Source: CAWJLS01 sp963843755 (GTDB taxonomy: Bacteria; Acidobacteriota; Thermoanaerobaculia; Multivoradales; DATKCC01). From it: 64,000 nucleotides of DNA. The position numbers were made by a program, and so were the translations under genes. The stretch lies in contig CAWJLS010000002.1 of assembly GCA_963843755.1 (NCBI GenBank), positions 682,001-746,000 of the forward strand, in the 5' to 3' direction. Below, piece after piece: positions 8,495 to 16,377 of the stretch (position 1 is its first letter; every line of letters starts with the position of its first letter). Below the pieces are notes generated by a model, which worked only from the letters and a program-made list of their open reading frames with translations, ran no database searches and was not told the DNA's origin.

Positions 8495-11400
8495 TCAGTG
8501 CCCTCTGGAGGCCGTCCGATCCCCCTCTGGCCCGGGCCACTCCCGCGTCAACCACTTGGCGGCGAAGTCCCCCCGATCCGGCTCGGCCGACTCGTCCATG
8601 GTCGGCCCATAGGTCCCCATCCCCCGGAACGGCAACGGCAGGCTTCCGCGGTCGACCGCGTAGGTGTTGCGGTCGAAATCCTTGTCCCAGCCGTGGCTCT
8701 CCAGGAACAGGGTCCGGGTCCAGCCCTTGGGCGGCGCGGGCAGCGCCGACGTGTCGAACAGCAGATCGATCTCGTCGCCGGAGCCCATCACCACCGGCCG
8801 GTCGTCCGAGCGCGCCAGCAGCTCCCGCACGTCGCCGTACCGGGTGTACGGGCCGGCGGTCGGCTCCCAGGGGGAGCGGGTGGAGGTCCGTGCGTAGTCG
8901 AAGCCGTGGGGCCCGTTCGGCGCCTTGCGCTCGACCTTGGAGAAGCCGCGGTAGCGCAGCTCCGCCGTCGTCGGCAGCAGCCGTCCGGCGACCCGCACCG
9001 CGTCGTCGGCCGGCGCCCGGCTCCAGGCGATCCGGTCCCACGAGATCCACTGGTTGGTGACGATGCGCAGCCGCCGCGCCCCTTCCGGCAGGGGCGGCGT
9101 GTCGACCACCATGGTCTTGGTCTTGCCGGCCGGGTGGCCCATGTGCGGCATCAGCACCCGCCAGCCGCCGGCGGTCTCGACCTCCAGCCGCGGCGGCTCG
9201 GGGGCGAGGTCGTCGCGCTGGGCGATGGCGAGGTTGAGGCTGGCGTCGGCGGGGAAGATCCAGCCGTCCAGGAGCAGCCGCACCGGGCCGCCGCCGGGAC
9301 GGGCCGCCGCCTCCGGCCCGAGGTCGAAGGTGAAGCTCCACGGCGCGGCGGCCAGCCCCTGGTAGGCGCTCGGCGTGAAGCCGTCGGCGTAGACGTCGTC
9401 CCGGGCGGCGACCCGGCCGGTGACGTCGCGGCCCCGGCCGTCGGTCGCCGACACCACCGGGTGGACGGCGCGGGCGGCCAGCAGGTGGTCGCCGGGCGGA
9501 CGCTCCGCCGCCGGCACCGGGCCGGGGACGATGCGCAGGCTGGAGGCCACCTCGACGTCCGCCGGGTGGTCGACCACCCACAGGCGGACGTGGTCGAAGT
9601 AGGCCGCCTCCCAGAGCTCCTCGGTGATGCGCAGGTCGTAGACCCCGGGGCGGCCCGGCAGACTGCGGGCGCCGCGCACCTCGACCAGCTCGTCCGGATC
9701 GGCCGGCACGTAGACGCCCGGCGCCGCCGGCAGGCCGGCGGGGGCGTTCCACAGCAGGTCGGTAACGAAGCCGATCCCCTGGCCCGAGCCGCCGCCGGCT
9801 CCCGTCCCGGCGCCCTCTCCCGTGTAGGTGTAGAGGAACGGGCAGCTCCCCTTGAGCACCTGCTCCTCGACGATCGCCTGGTTGCCGGAGACCTCGACCC
9901 GGTCCTGGGGCACGCCGTTGGTCCAGACGATGCGCACCGCGTCCGCCGTGCCCTGGCGGCCGAGCCCGAAATGGCTCGCTCGCCCGTCGTGCTCGCGGAA
10001 CTGGTAGGCGCTGCCGACCTTGACCTCGACGCTCGAGCCGACGCCGCGCAGGTTGTTCTTGCTGTTGCCCTGGACCAGGCCGCGCAGGCGGACCGCGAGC
10101 CAGCCGTTGGCGTCGCCGCCCTGGTTGGTCAGCCGGTCCAGGCCCTGCGGCCCGGCGGCCAGCAGGTCCAGGTCGCCGTCGCCGTCCAGGTCGGCGCCGT
10201 CGACGGCGGACACCGCTCCGGAACCGGCAGCCCCGGTCTCGATCGGCAGGGCGCGGAAGGCGCCGACGCCGGCGGCCGCGACCTGCTGACCGAACGCGCT
10301 GACGCCGTCCGGGCCGGCCGCCGCCAGGTCGAGGCGGCCGTCGTTGTCCAGGTCGAGGGCGACCACGTCGCGCAGTGCACCCGACGACGGCAGGCCCCGG
10401 ACGGCGGCCTTCTCGAACCGGCTCGCTCCGGAGGGCTCCGCCCGGTTGATCCAGACGCCGATCCCGTCCCCGGCGGTGACGATCTCCGGCCGGCCGTCGT
10501 TGTCCAGGTCGGCGGCGACCACGGCCACCGCGGCGGGCGCGCCGGACAGGCCGGCCTCCTCCGTCCGGTCGGCGAAGCGCCCCTGACGCAGATTGTCGAG
10601 CAGCCGGAGGCCGCCCCCTCCGCTCGAAGCATTTGCTGAGTGGCCGGCCAGCAGCAGGTCCGTGTCGCCGTCCCGGTCCAGGTCGGCGGCGACCGCGTCC
10701 TCGGTGACGAACCCGGAGAGGTCGGGCAGGACCTTGGCGCCGACCGCCTCGAGCGGCCCTTCCAGGTTGTTGCGGTAGAGCTCGACCGGCGCCCCGCCGC
10801 CGCCCAGCAGCAGGTCGAGGTCGCCCTCGATGTCGTAGTCGAGGACCGTCGCCGCCGTGCCGGCGGCGTCCGGCTTGTCGGTCAGCGCGGTCGGCCCGGT
10901 CGGCGCGGTGGACCCGGTCTTGGGAGCCTGGTTGTCCGCACTCTTCTCGGCAGCCGCCGCGCCGAGGCGCTCCAGGGAGTAGGCGCCATCGTTCAGGGTG
11001 CCGTTCCAGAAGGCCGTGCCGTCGGCGCCGTAGGCCAGGAGGTCGATGCCGCCGTCGTTGAACAGGTCGACCGCCAGCAGCCGGGTCGCCGCGGGTGCGG
11101 GGAGCAGGAGCAGCGCCTCCCGGCCCGAGGGGGTCGACGACAGGTGGACCTCCAGGCGGGCTGCCTGTCCGGCCTCCTTGCCTCCGTCCGGACCCTCGAT
11201 GATCCGCGCCCAGTCGGTCGCTCCGTCGCCGTCGAAGTCGGCCAGGGCCAGGGCGCCGCCGACGGTCGCCCCGTCCGCCAGGTGCTCGCCGGTGAACCGG
11301 ATGTCGAGCGGCTTGCCGAGCTCCATGGTCGGCGGCGCGGTGGCGAAGCGGCGGATCGGCACCGCCTGGATGCCGCTCGAGAGCGCCCGCAGGCTCTCCC

Positions 11401-12190
11401 GGTACATGGGGGTCACCTTGAGGACGTTTTCGAGCCGCGCCGCCGGTACCCGGGCGGCCTGGGCGATCGGCGTCTCCCCCTGGTCGAGGGCCTCGAGCAC
11501 GCCGTCGAGCGCCTTGCCGGCCACGGGCGGAGCCTGCCAGAGCAGCTCGCGGATGCGCAGAAAGGTCTGGCTGGCCGCGCTCCGGTCGTTCGCCTGGATC
11601 GCCCGCTTGCCGTGCTCGATCAGGACGACGAAGTTCTCCGGCCGCACCTCGACCAGGTGGTCGAGGGCCCGGTCGGCGGTCTCGTCGTCGCCCAGGGAGA
11701 TCGCCTGCCGGTACAGGGTGTAGAGCACCTCCGGCGAGTCCGGGGCGGCGTCGAGGGCGTCGCGGTAGGCCGCGAGCGCTTCGTCGGACTTGCCCACCCA
11801 GTCGAGGATCGCGCCCTTGATGGCGAACAGCTCGCCGCGCAGCGGGGCGTCGCTGACCGCCTTCTCCTTGTCGAGGGCCGTGGTGACCGCGGCGAGCGCG
11901 TCGTCGGTCTTCTGCTGGCGCAGCAGGCAGACGGCCAGGTTCCCCCAGGGCATCGGGTCGTCCGGCACCAGCTCCGCCAGCTCGCGATACGAGGCCTCCG
12001 CCTCGGCCGGCTTCTCGTTCTCCAGCGCGGCGAAGCCGACGTTCTGGAGCTGGGTGGCACGGGCCCACGGCGCCGGCAGCGACTCGACGGGCTCGGTTGC
12101 CCCGTTCGGGCCGCCCCCGGGAGCGCAGACGGTGACCAGGAGCAGGGCGAGAGGAGCGGCGACGAGGGTGGCTCGGAGCATTCGGAGCAT
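8495..12190 (-). CDS. Large secreted TPR + FG-GAP/VCBS + ASPIC/UnbV (CRTAC1-like) protein
   Basis: This 1231-aa protein starts with a signal-like hydrophobic stretch (residues 5-22, LRATLVAAPLALLLVTVCA). C22 is a possible lipid-attachment Cys, although the preceding VTV is not a canonical lipobox. TPR helices follow (about 45-215). Then comes a run of calcium-binding FG-GAP motifs, including DFDGDGATD, DLDRDGDTDLLLAG, DLDNDGRPEIVTAG, DLDNDGRLDLAAAG and DLDGDGDLDLLAAG, predicting a beta-propeller. An ASPIC/UnbV-like segment follows (VGSSVEVKVGSAYQFREHDGR...HFGLG...VRIVWTNG), and a long beta-rich tail of about 480 residues. It should act outside the cytoplasm, in adhesion or as a scaffold; no enzymatic motif is visible. 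A TAGAAT box lies 9 nt before the ATG. An in-frame ATG three codons in is an alternative start. Confidence 0.88.
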   Translation of the reverse strand: MLRMLRATLVAAPLALLLVTVCAPGGGPNGATEPVESLPAPWARATQLQNVGFAALENEKPAEAEASYRELAELVPDDPMPWGNLAVCLLRQQKTDDALAAVTTALDKEKAVSDAPLRGELFAIKGAILDWVGKSDEALAAYRDALDAAPDSPEVLYTLYRQAISLGDDETADRALDHLVEVRPENFVVLIEHGKRAIQANDRSAASQTFLRIRELLWQAPPVAGKALDGVLEALDQGETPIAQAARVPAARLENVLKVTPMYRESLRALSSGIQAVPIRRFATAPPTMELGKPLDIRFTGEHLADGATVGGALALADFDGDGATDWARIIEGPDGGKEAGQAARLEVHLSSTPSGREALLLLPAPAATRLLAVDLFNDGGIDLLAYGADGTAFWNGTLNDGAYSLERLGAAAAEKSADNQAPKTGSTAPTGPTALTDKPDAAGTAATVLDYDIEGDLDLLLGGGGAPVELYRNNLEGPLEAVGAKVLPDLSGFVTEDAVAADLDRDGDTDLLLAGHSANASSGGGGLRLLDNLRQGRFADRTEEAGLSGAPAAVAVVAADLDNDGRPEIVTAGDGIGVWINRAEPSGASRFEKAAVRGLPSSGALRDVVALDLDNDGRLDLAAAGPDGVSAFGQQVAAAGVGAFRALPIETGAAGSGAVSAVDGADLDGDGDLDLLAAGPQGLDRLTNQGGDANGWLAVRLRGLVQGNSKNNLRGVGSSVEVKVGSAYQFREHDGRASHFGLGRQGTADAVRIVWTNGVPQDRVEVSGNQAIVEEQVLKGSCPFLYTYTGEGAGTGAGGGSGQGIGFVTDLLWNAPAGLPAAPGVYVPADPDELVEVRGARSLPGRPGVYDLRITEELWEAAYFDHVRLWVVDHPADVEVASSLRIVPGPVPAAERPPGDHLLAARAVHPVVSATDGRGRDVTGRVAARDDVYADGFTPSAYQGLAAAPWSFTFDLGPEAAARPGGGPVRLLLDGWIFPADASLNLAIAQRDDLAPEPPRLEVETAGGWRVLMPHMGHPAGKTKTMVVDTPPLPEGARRLRIVTNQWISWDRIAWSRAPADDAVRVAGRLLPTTAELRYRGFSKVERKAPNGPHGFDYARTSTRSPWEPTAGPYTRYGDVRELLARSDDRPVVMGSGDEIDLLFDTSALPAPPKGWTRTLFLESHGWDKDFDRNTYAVDRGSLPLPFRGMGTYGPTMDESAEPDRGDFAAKWLTREWPGPEGDRTASRGH

Positions 12191-12228
12191 GGTGAAGCGA
12201 TTCTACCGGCGACCCGGCCCGCGGTTGC

Positions 12229-12501
12229 TCACCTCTTGCGCTTGGACGACCCGCCGGGACGGAACACCCGGATCAGGCCGAGGAAGATCACCGCGCCCAG
12301 GACCGCGATCGCCATGCTCCGCAGATCGAAGCTCCGAACTCCGCCAAAGCCGAGGTAGGTGGAGATCATTCCACCGACGACGGCGCCGACGATGCCGATC
12401 ACCGTGGTGACGATGCAGCCGCCCGGGTCCTCTCCCGGCAGCAGCATCTTGGCGATGATCCCGGCGATCAGGCCGAGCACGATCCAGGCGATGATTCCCA
12501 T
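12229..12501 (-). CDS. GlsB/YeaQ/YmgE family small membrane protein (transglycosylase-associated)
   Basis: This 90-aa protein has three hydrophobic spans and the family pattern GLIAGIIAKMLLPGEDPGGCIVTTVIGIVGAVVGG. It belongs to the YeaQ/YmgE/GlsB group, often stress-induced inner-membrane proteins of unknown mechanism. The ATG at 12501 follows an AAGGAGAC ribosome site. The C-terminus is basic (PGGSSKRKR), consistent with a cytoplasmic tail. It is divergent from polA, with a palindromic repeat in between. Confidence 0.93.
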   Translation of the reverse strand: MGIIAWIVLGLIAGIIAKMLLPGEDPGGCIVTTVIGIVGAVVGGMISTYLGFGGVRSFDLRSMAIAVLGAVIFLGLIRVFRPGGSSKRKR

Positions 12502-12532
12502 GAAGTCTCCTTGTCTCGCCCCAATTCCTCAA

Positions 12533-12561
12533 CCCCTTTCCCACCCTCCGGGGGGAAGGGG
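12533..12561. repeat. Dispersed palindromic repeat (single copy)
   Basis: CCCCTTTCCC and GGGGAAGGGG flank a short loop, forming a hairpin in the gap between glsB-like and polA. The same core sequence (CCCTTCCCACCCTCCGGGG followed by GGAAGGGGAC) occurs three more times in tandem at 23905-24082. This marks it as a small dispersed REP-like family. Confidence 0.65.
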
Positions 12562-12607
12562 ACGCCGCCTCTCGATCTCTCGGCGGTCATCTGGGTGGCT
12601 TGCACTT

Positions 12608-12613
12608 TACAAT
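12608..12613 (+). promoter_or_regulatory. -10 box (TACAAT) of polA
   Basis: TACAAT ends 8 nt before the chosen polA ATG at 12622, with no purine-rich ribosome site between them. This supports the start choice and suggests a leaderless or nearly leaderless mRNA. No good -35 box is seen. Confidence 0.5.
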
Positions 12614-12621
12614 GCCACAGC

Positions 12622-15297
12622 ATGGCTGACGAGACGACCACCGACCGCACGCCCCGCCTCTACCTGATCGACGGCTACTCGAACATCTTCCGGGCGTTCT
12701 ACGCCATCCGCAACCTGTCGAGCTCCCGCGGCGAGCCGACCAACGCGGTCTACGGCTTCGTCCAGATGCTCAGGAAGCTCCTCCGTGAAGAGCAGCCGGA
12801 GCTGATCGGCGTCGCCCTGGACGTCTCGTCGGACACGGTACGCAAGGAGCGCTACGAGGACTACAAGGCCCACCGCAAGCCGATGCCCGAGGATCTGAGG
12901 CCCCAGATCCCATGGATCCGCAAGGCGCTCGAGGCGTACCGGATCCCGATCCTGGAGATGGAGCGCTACGAGGCGGACGACGTCCTCGGCACCCTGGCCA
13001 AGAAGGCCTCCGCCGAGGGTTACGACGTGATCCTGGTCTCGGCCGACAAGGACCTGATGCAGCTCGTCGGCCCCCGCGTCTCGCTCATGCACACCGGCCG
13101 CGACAAGGTCTACGACCCGGCCCTGGTGGAGGAGGACTTCGGCGTGCCGCCGGAGCAGGTGGTCGACGTCCTGGCGCTGATGGGCGACACGGCGGACAAC
13201 GTGCCCGGCGTCCCCGGGATCGGCGCCAAAGGGGCCCAGAAGCTGATCCAGGAGCACGGCACGCTCGAGGCGCTGCTCGACAACGCGGGCGCGATCTCCC
13301 GCAAGAGCTACCGCGAAGGGCTGGAGCAGAACCGGGACCAGGCGCTGCTGTCGAAGGAGCTGGTCACCATCCACACCGACCTGGACGTCGACTTCGACCC
13401 GGACGACCTGCACCACGACCCGCCCGACCTCGAGGCGCTGCGAGAGCTGTTCGCGGCGATGGAGTTCTTCAGCCTGCTCGACGAGCTGAAGGCGGACGCG
13501 GCGGCGGAGGAGGAGGCCGTCGAGGGGGAGGAGATCACCGACCCCGCCGCCTGGGCCGAGCGGGTCGCGGGCTTCGCCTCGCCGGTGCTGGTGGCACGGC
13601 TCGGCGCGGACGAGGCCCTGGGGTTGGCGGTCGGCCAGCCCGGACAGAGGCCACCGGTCTACGCCGACTTCCGGCGGGACGGGATGCGGGAGGCGGCGCT
13701 GGCGAGCTTGGCGCGATGGGCTGACATCGAGGACGGCGCGGCCGAGCCGAAGTGGGAGCTGGTGGGGCACGACCTCAAGGAGATCCTCCGCCTGATCCCC
13801 GGCGGGCCGGAGACCTCCGCCCACCTGGTGGACGCGATGCTCGCCTCCTACCTCATCCGGCCAGCGCTCCACGGCCACAGCTTCGAGGAGATGGCGCTCG
13901 AGCGCCTCGGGCGGCGGGCGCTGACCGGCAAGGACGTGGGCTGGGACAAGGAGGGGCCGCCGGCGGTGGGCGACGAGCGCCTGGCGCGCTTCGCCGGGGA
14001 ACGGATCGACCTGCTCGACCGTCTGGCCGAGGGCGTCCGCCGAGAGCTCGAGGAGGGCGACGGCGGCGCCCTGGCCAAGGTCTACGAGGAGATCGAGGCG
14101 CCGCTCCTGCCCGTGCTCCTGGGCATGGAGGAGCGGGGCGTGCTCCTCGACACGGAGTTCCTGGCCGCCATGTCCGAGGAGCTGGGCGCCGAGGTCGGCC
14201 AGCTCGAAGGGCAGATCTACGCGGTCGCCGGCGAGGAGCTCAACATCAACTCCTCCCAGCAGCTCGGCGCGGTGATGTTCGAGCGGCTCGGCTACCCGGT
14301 GATCAAGCGCACCCGGAAGACCAAGACCCCCTCGACCGGCGCCGACGTGCTGGAGGAGCTGGCTCGCCGGGGCTACGAGCTGCCGGTGCTGATCCTGCGC
14401 TACCGGGAGCTGACCAAGCTCAAGTCGACCTACGTCGACGCCCTGCCGGCCCTGGTGGCCGCGGACGGTCGCCTCCACACCACCTTCTATCAAGCGGTGG
14501 CGGCGACCGGCCGGCTGTCCTCCGCCAACCCGAACCTCCAGAACATCCCCGTTCGCACCGAGCTCGGCCAGCGCATCCGCAAGGCGTTCGTCGCCGAGGA
14601 GGGGTCGGTCCTGCTGGCCGCCGACTACAGCCAGGTGGAGCTCCGCGTGCTCGCCCACATCGCCGGCGAGGAGGCCCTGATCGAGGCGTTCCGCCGGGGC
14701 GAGGACATCCACACCGCCACCGCCGCGGCGGTCCTCGGCATCGCGCCGGAGCTGGTCAGCGCGGAGCAGCGCCGGGCCGCCAAGACGATCAACTTCGGCA
14801 TCATGTACGGCATGAGCGCCTACGGCCTGGCCCAGAACCTGGGGATCGGCCGGGCGGAGGCCCAGGAGTTCATCGACGCCTACTTGGCGCGCTATCCGAA
14901 GGTCAAACGCTACCGGGAAGAGACCCTGGCGACGGCCCACGCCGAGGGCAAGGTGGCGACCCTCTACGGCCGCGTCCGCTACCTGGCGGACATCGAGAGC
15001 AAGAACCGGGCGCTGCGCGAGAACGCCGAGCGCATGGCGATCAACGCGCCGATCCAGGGCACCGCGGCCGACCTGATGAAGCTCGCCATGATCCGGCTCG
15101 ACCGCAGGCTGCGGGCGGAGCGTCCCGGCTCCCACCTGCTCCTGACCGTCCACGACGAGCTGGTGCTCGAGGTGCCGGCAGGGGAGGTGGAAGAGGTCGC
15201 GGCCGTCTGCCGCCAGGAGATGGAAGGGGTGGCCGAGCTGGCCGTGCCGCTGGCGGTCGACGTCGGCTGGGGCCGGACCTGGTACGAAGCCAAGTAG
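12622..15297 (+). CDS. polA: DNA polymerase I, proofreading domain apparently inactive
   Basis: This 891-aa enzyme fills gaps and removes RNA primers in replication and repair. The N-terminal 5'-nuclease domain (about 1-300) has LYLIDGYSNIFRAFYAIRNL, YEADDVLGTLA, SADKDLMQLV and GDTADNVPGVPGIGAKGA. The middle 3'-5' exonuclease-like domain (about 315-490) lacks the DxE of motif I (the strand reads SPVLVARLGADEALGL), as in Taq-type enzymes, so proofreading is probably lost. The polymerase domain is complete: SSANPNLQNIPVRTELG, DYSQVELRVLAHI (motif A), RRAAKTINFGIMYG (O helix with Arg, Lys, Phe and Tyr) and LLTVHDELVLEVP (motif C). I chose the ATG at 12622; 37 upstream in-frame codons run through the palindromic repeat and show no family similarity. 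The 3' end converges with the UPF0316 gene, 7 nt away. Confidence 0.96.
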   Translation: MADETTTDRTPRLYLIDGYSNIFRAFYAIRNLSSSRGEPTNAVYGFVQMLRKLLREEQPELIGVALDVSSDTVRKERYEDYKAHRKPMPEDLRPQIPWIRKALEAYRIPILEMERYEADDVLGTLAKKASAEGYDVILVSADKDLMQLVGPRVSLMHTGRDKVYDPALVEEDFGVPPEQVVDVLALMGDTADNVPGVPGIGAKGAQKLIQEHGTLEALLDNAGAISRKSYREGLEQNRDQALLSKELVTIHTDLDVDFDPDDLHHDPPDLEALRELFAAMEFFSLLDELKADAAAEEEAVEGEEITDPAAWAERVAGFASPVLVARLGADEALGLAVGQPGQRPPVYADFRRDGMREAALASLARWADIEDGAAEPKWELVGHDLKEILRLIPGGPETSAHLVDAMLASYLIRPALHGHSFEEMALERLGRRALTGKDVGWDKEGPPAVGDERLARFAGERIDLLDRLAEGVRRELEEGDGGALAKVYEEIEAPLLPVLLGMEERGVLLDTEFLAAMSEELGAEVGQLEGQIYAVAGEELNINSSQQLGAVMFERLGYPVIKRTRKTKTPSTGADVLEELARRGYELPVLILRYRELTKLKSTYVDALPALVAADGRLHTTFYQAVAATGRLSSANPNLQNIPVRTELGQRIRKAFVAEEGSVLLAADYSQVELRVLAHIAGEEALIEAFRRGEDIHTATAAAVLGIAPELVSAEQRRAAKTINFGIMYGMSAYGLAQNLGIGRAEAQEFIDAYLARYPKVKRYREETLATAHAEGKVATLYGRVRYLADIESKNRALRENAERMAINAPIQGTAADLMKLAMIRLDRRLRAERPGSHLLLTVHDELVLEVPAGEVEEVAAVCRQEMEGVAELAVPLAVDVGWGRTWYEAK

Positions 15298-15304
15298 GCG
15301 CCGC

Positions 15305-15883
15305 TCACTTGCGCTTGGCCAGGCCGGCGAGGAGAGAGCGGCGGTTGGCCGCGGGCAGGTACCCCTCCTCGGCCGAGCGCACGTCGGTCACCGAGATGAA
15401 CGCCTTCGGGCTGTGGTTGCGCACCAGCCGCAGGATCTGCGGCAGGCTCTTGCGCTTGGCGACCGTGAAGATCAGCCGCACCCGCCCCTGGATCCCCCGG
15501 GCGCCGACCTGGGTCACCCCGAACGCCGCCTTCGCCAGCGCGTCGACCAGGCTGCGGGCGTCGTCTTTGGTGATGATCCGCACCACCACCACGCCGAGGG
15601 CGACCCGCCGCTCGAGCAGCACGCCGAGCCCGGTGCCGGCGCCGTAGCCGCCGGCGTAGGCGACGTAGTTGATCGGCCGGTCCAGGTGCTGGAACACCTG
15701 GGACAGGGCGAGCAACCAGATCAGGCTCTCGAAGAAGCCGGTCAGCGCGGCCCAGCGGCTCATGCCGCGCGAGATCAGGATGATCCGGAACGTCCCCAGG
15801 CTGACGTCGCTCAGCCGGGCGCAGAAGATGAGCAGGGGCGCGAGCCAGAGCCCGTGCCCGATGAGGAAGGACGGTAGCGCCAC
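15305..15883 (-). CDS. UPF0316 family membrane protein (DUF5698/DUF2179)
   Basis: This 192-aa protein has three N-terminal membrane spans (about 10-100; FLIGHGLWLAPLLIFCARLSDVSLGTFRIILISRG) and a C-terminal soluble DUF2179-like domain (about 105-175; VVRIITKDDARSLVDALAKAAFGVTQVGARG, LIFTVAKRKSLPQILRLVRN). This is the UPF0316 layout. The family role is unknown; the DUF2179 domain is a ferredoxin-like ligand-binding candidate. The start is GTG at 15883. A tiny membrane protein gene ends 21 nt upstream on the same strand, so the two are likely cotranscribed. Confidence 0.9.
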   Translation of the reverse strand: MALPSFLIGHGLWLAPLLIFCARLSDVSLGTFRIILISRGMSRWAALTGFFESLIWLLALSQVFQHLDRPINYVAYAGGYGAGTGLGVLLERRVALGVVVVRIITKDDARSLVDALAKAAFGVTQVGARGIQGRVRLIFTVAKRKSLPQILRLVRNHSPKAFISVTDVRSAEEGYLPAANRRSLLAGLAKRK

Positions 15884-15904
15884 GGAGCGGTCCCCTGGCG
15901 AGCC

Positions 15905-16060
15905 CTATTGCCCGAGCAGGAGCAGGATGCCGGCGACCAGGGCGAGCAGCCCCTGGAGCAGTCCCAGCCCGTTGAAGTGCAGTCCGAGCAGAGAGATCAG
16001 CCCGACGAGGACGAGGTAGACGGCGAGGAGGACGATGCCGAGGCGGTGCTTGCTCTTCAT
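15905..16060 (-). CDS. Tiny membrane protein, 51 aa
   Basis: A short open frame on the minus strand encodes a 51-aa peptide beginning MKSKHRLGIVLLAVYLVLVG and ending LVAGILLLLGQ: a basic N-terminus, then two hydrophobic spans around a short turn (GLHFNGLGLLQ). The start ATG at 16060 is preceded by GGAAC. The composition and the spacing of 21 nt to the UPF0316 gene support it as real and cotranscribed. Similar two-span peptides of unknown role occur in many Gram-negative genomes. Confidence 0.7.
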   Translation of the reverse strand: MKSKHRLGIVLLAVYLVLVGLISLLGLHFNGLGLLQGLLALVAGILLLLGQ

Positions 16061-16377
16061 GGGGGTGTTCCTTCGAGTTGTCGCTCCGTTCCCATTCTTA
16101 CCCGGGGACGGAACGATCGTTCAACAGGTATAGACCAGGTGAAGGGGGCAGGTCGACGCGCGCGTGGGGGCGTCGAAGACAGCGAGGACCGAAAAAAGTG
16201 GAGGCCGCGGAGACGGCTGCCCGGCGGGGGACTGGGTACCGGGGGGAGCCGCCGTTCCGCGGCCTCCAGGTGCTGTGGGCCCCGACCGCGATCGGCCGGG
16301 AGAACAACACGCCCCGGGGATTTTGCAAAGGGTATGCCGGGTCCGGCCCGACGGCTCCATCCCCGCCCCCTCCACGG
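16061..16377. other. 317-nt non-coding region with long hairpin
   Basis: No gene is supported. The stretch holds a long imperfect hairpin at 16200-16267: an 11-bp perfect outer stem GGAGGCCGCGG/CCGCGGCCTCC and an inner ACGGC/GCCGT. It is immediately preceded by GGACCGAAAAAAGTG. The part at 16132-16160 (GACCAGGTGAAGG...GTCGACGC) resembles 7970-8000 in the other non-coding region. It was checked as a possible tRNA-Sec gene because selB is adjacent, but it lacks a T-arm consensus and a CCA-side acceptor. Confidence 0.6.

Noticed and set aside
8127..12068. A 1313-codon open frame overlapping the 1231-aa FG-GAP gene
   Set aside because: It is a second frame of the same strand with Arg/Gly/Pro-rich sequence, a by-product of GC-rich third positions. 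The FG-GAP frame has clear motifs.
16132..16330. Candidate tRNA-Sec gene next to selB
   Set aside because: The hairpins do not form an 8/5 acceptor-T arm with a TTCRANNC loop, and there is no UCA anticodon loop.
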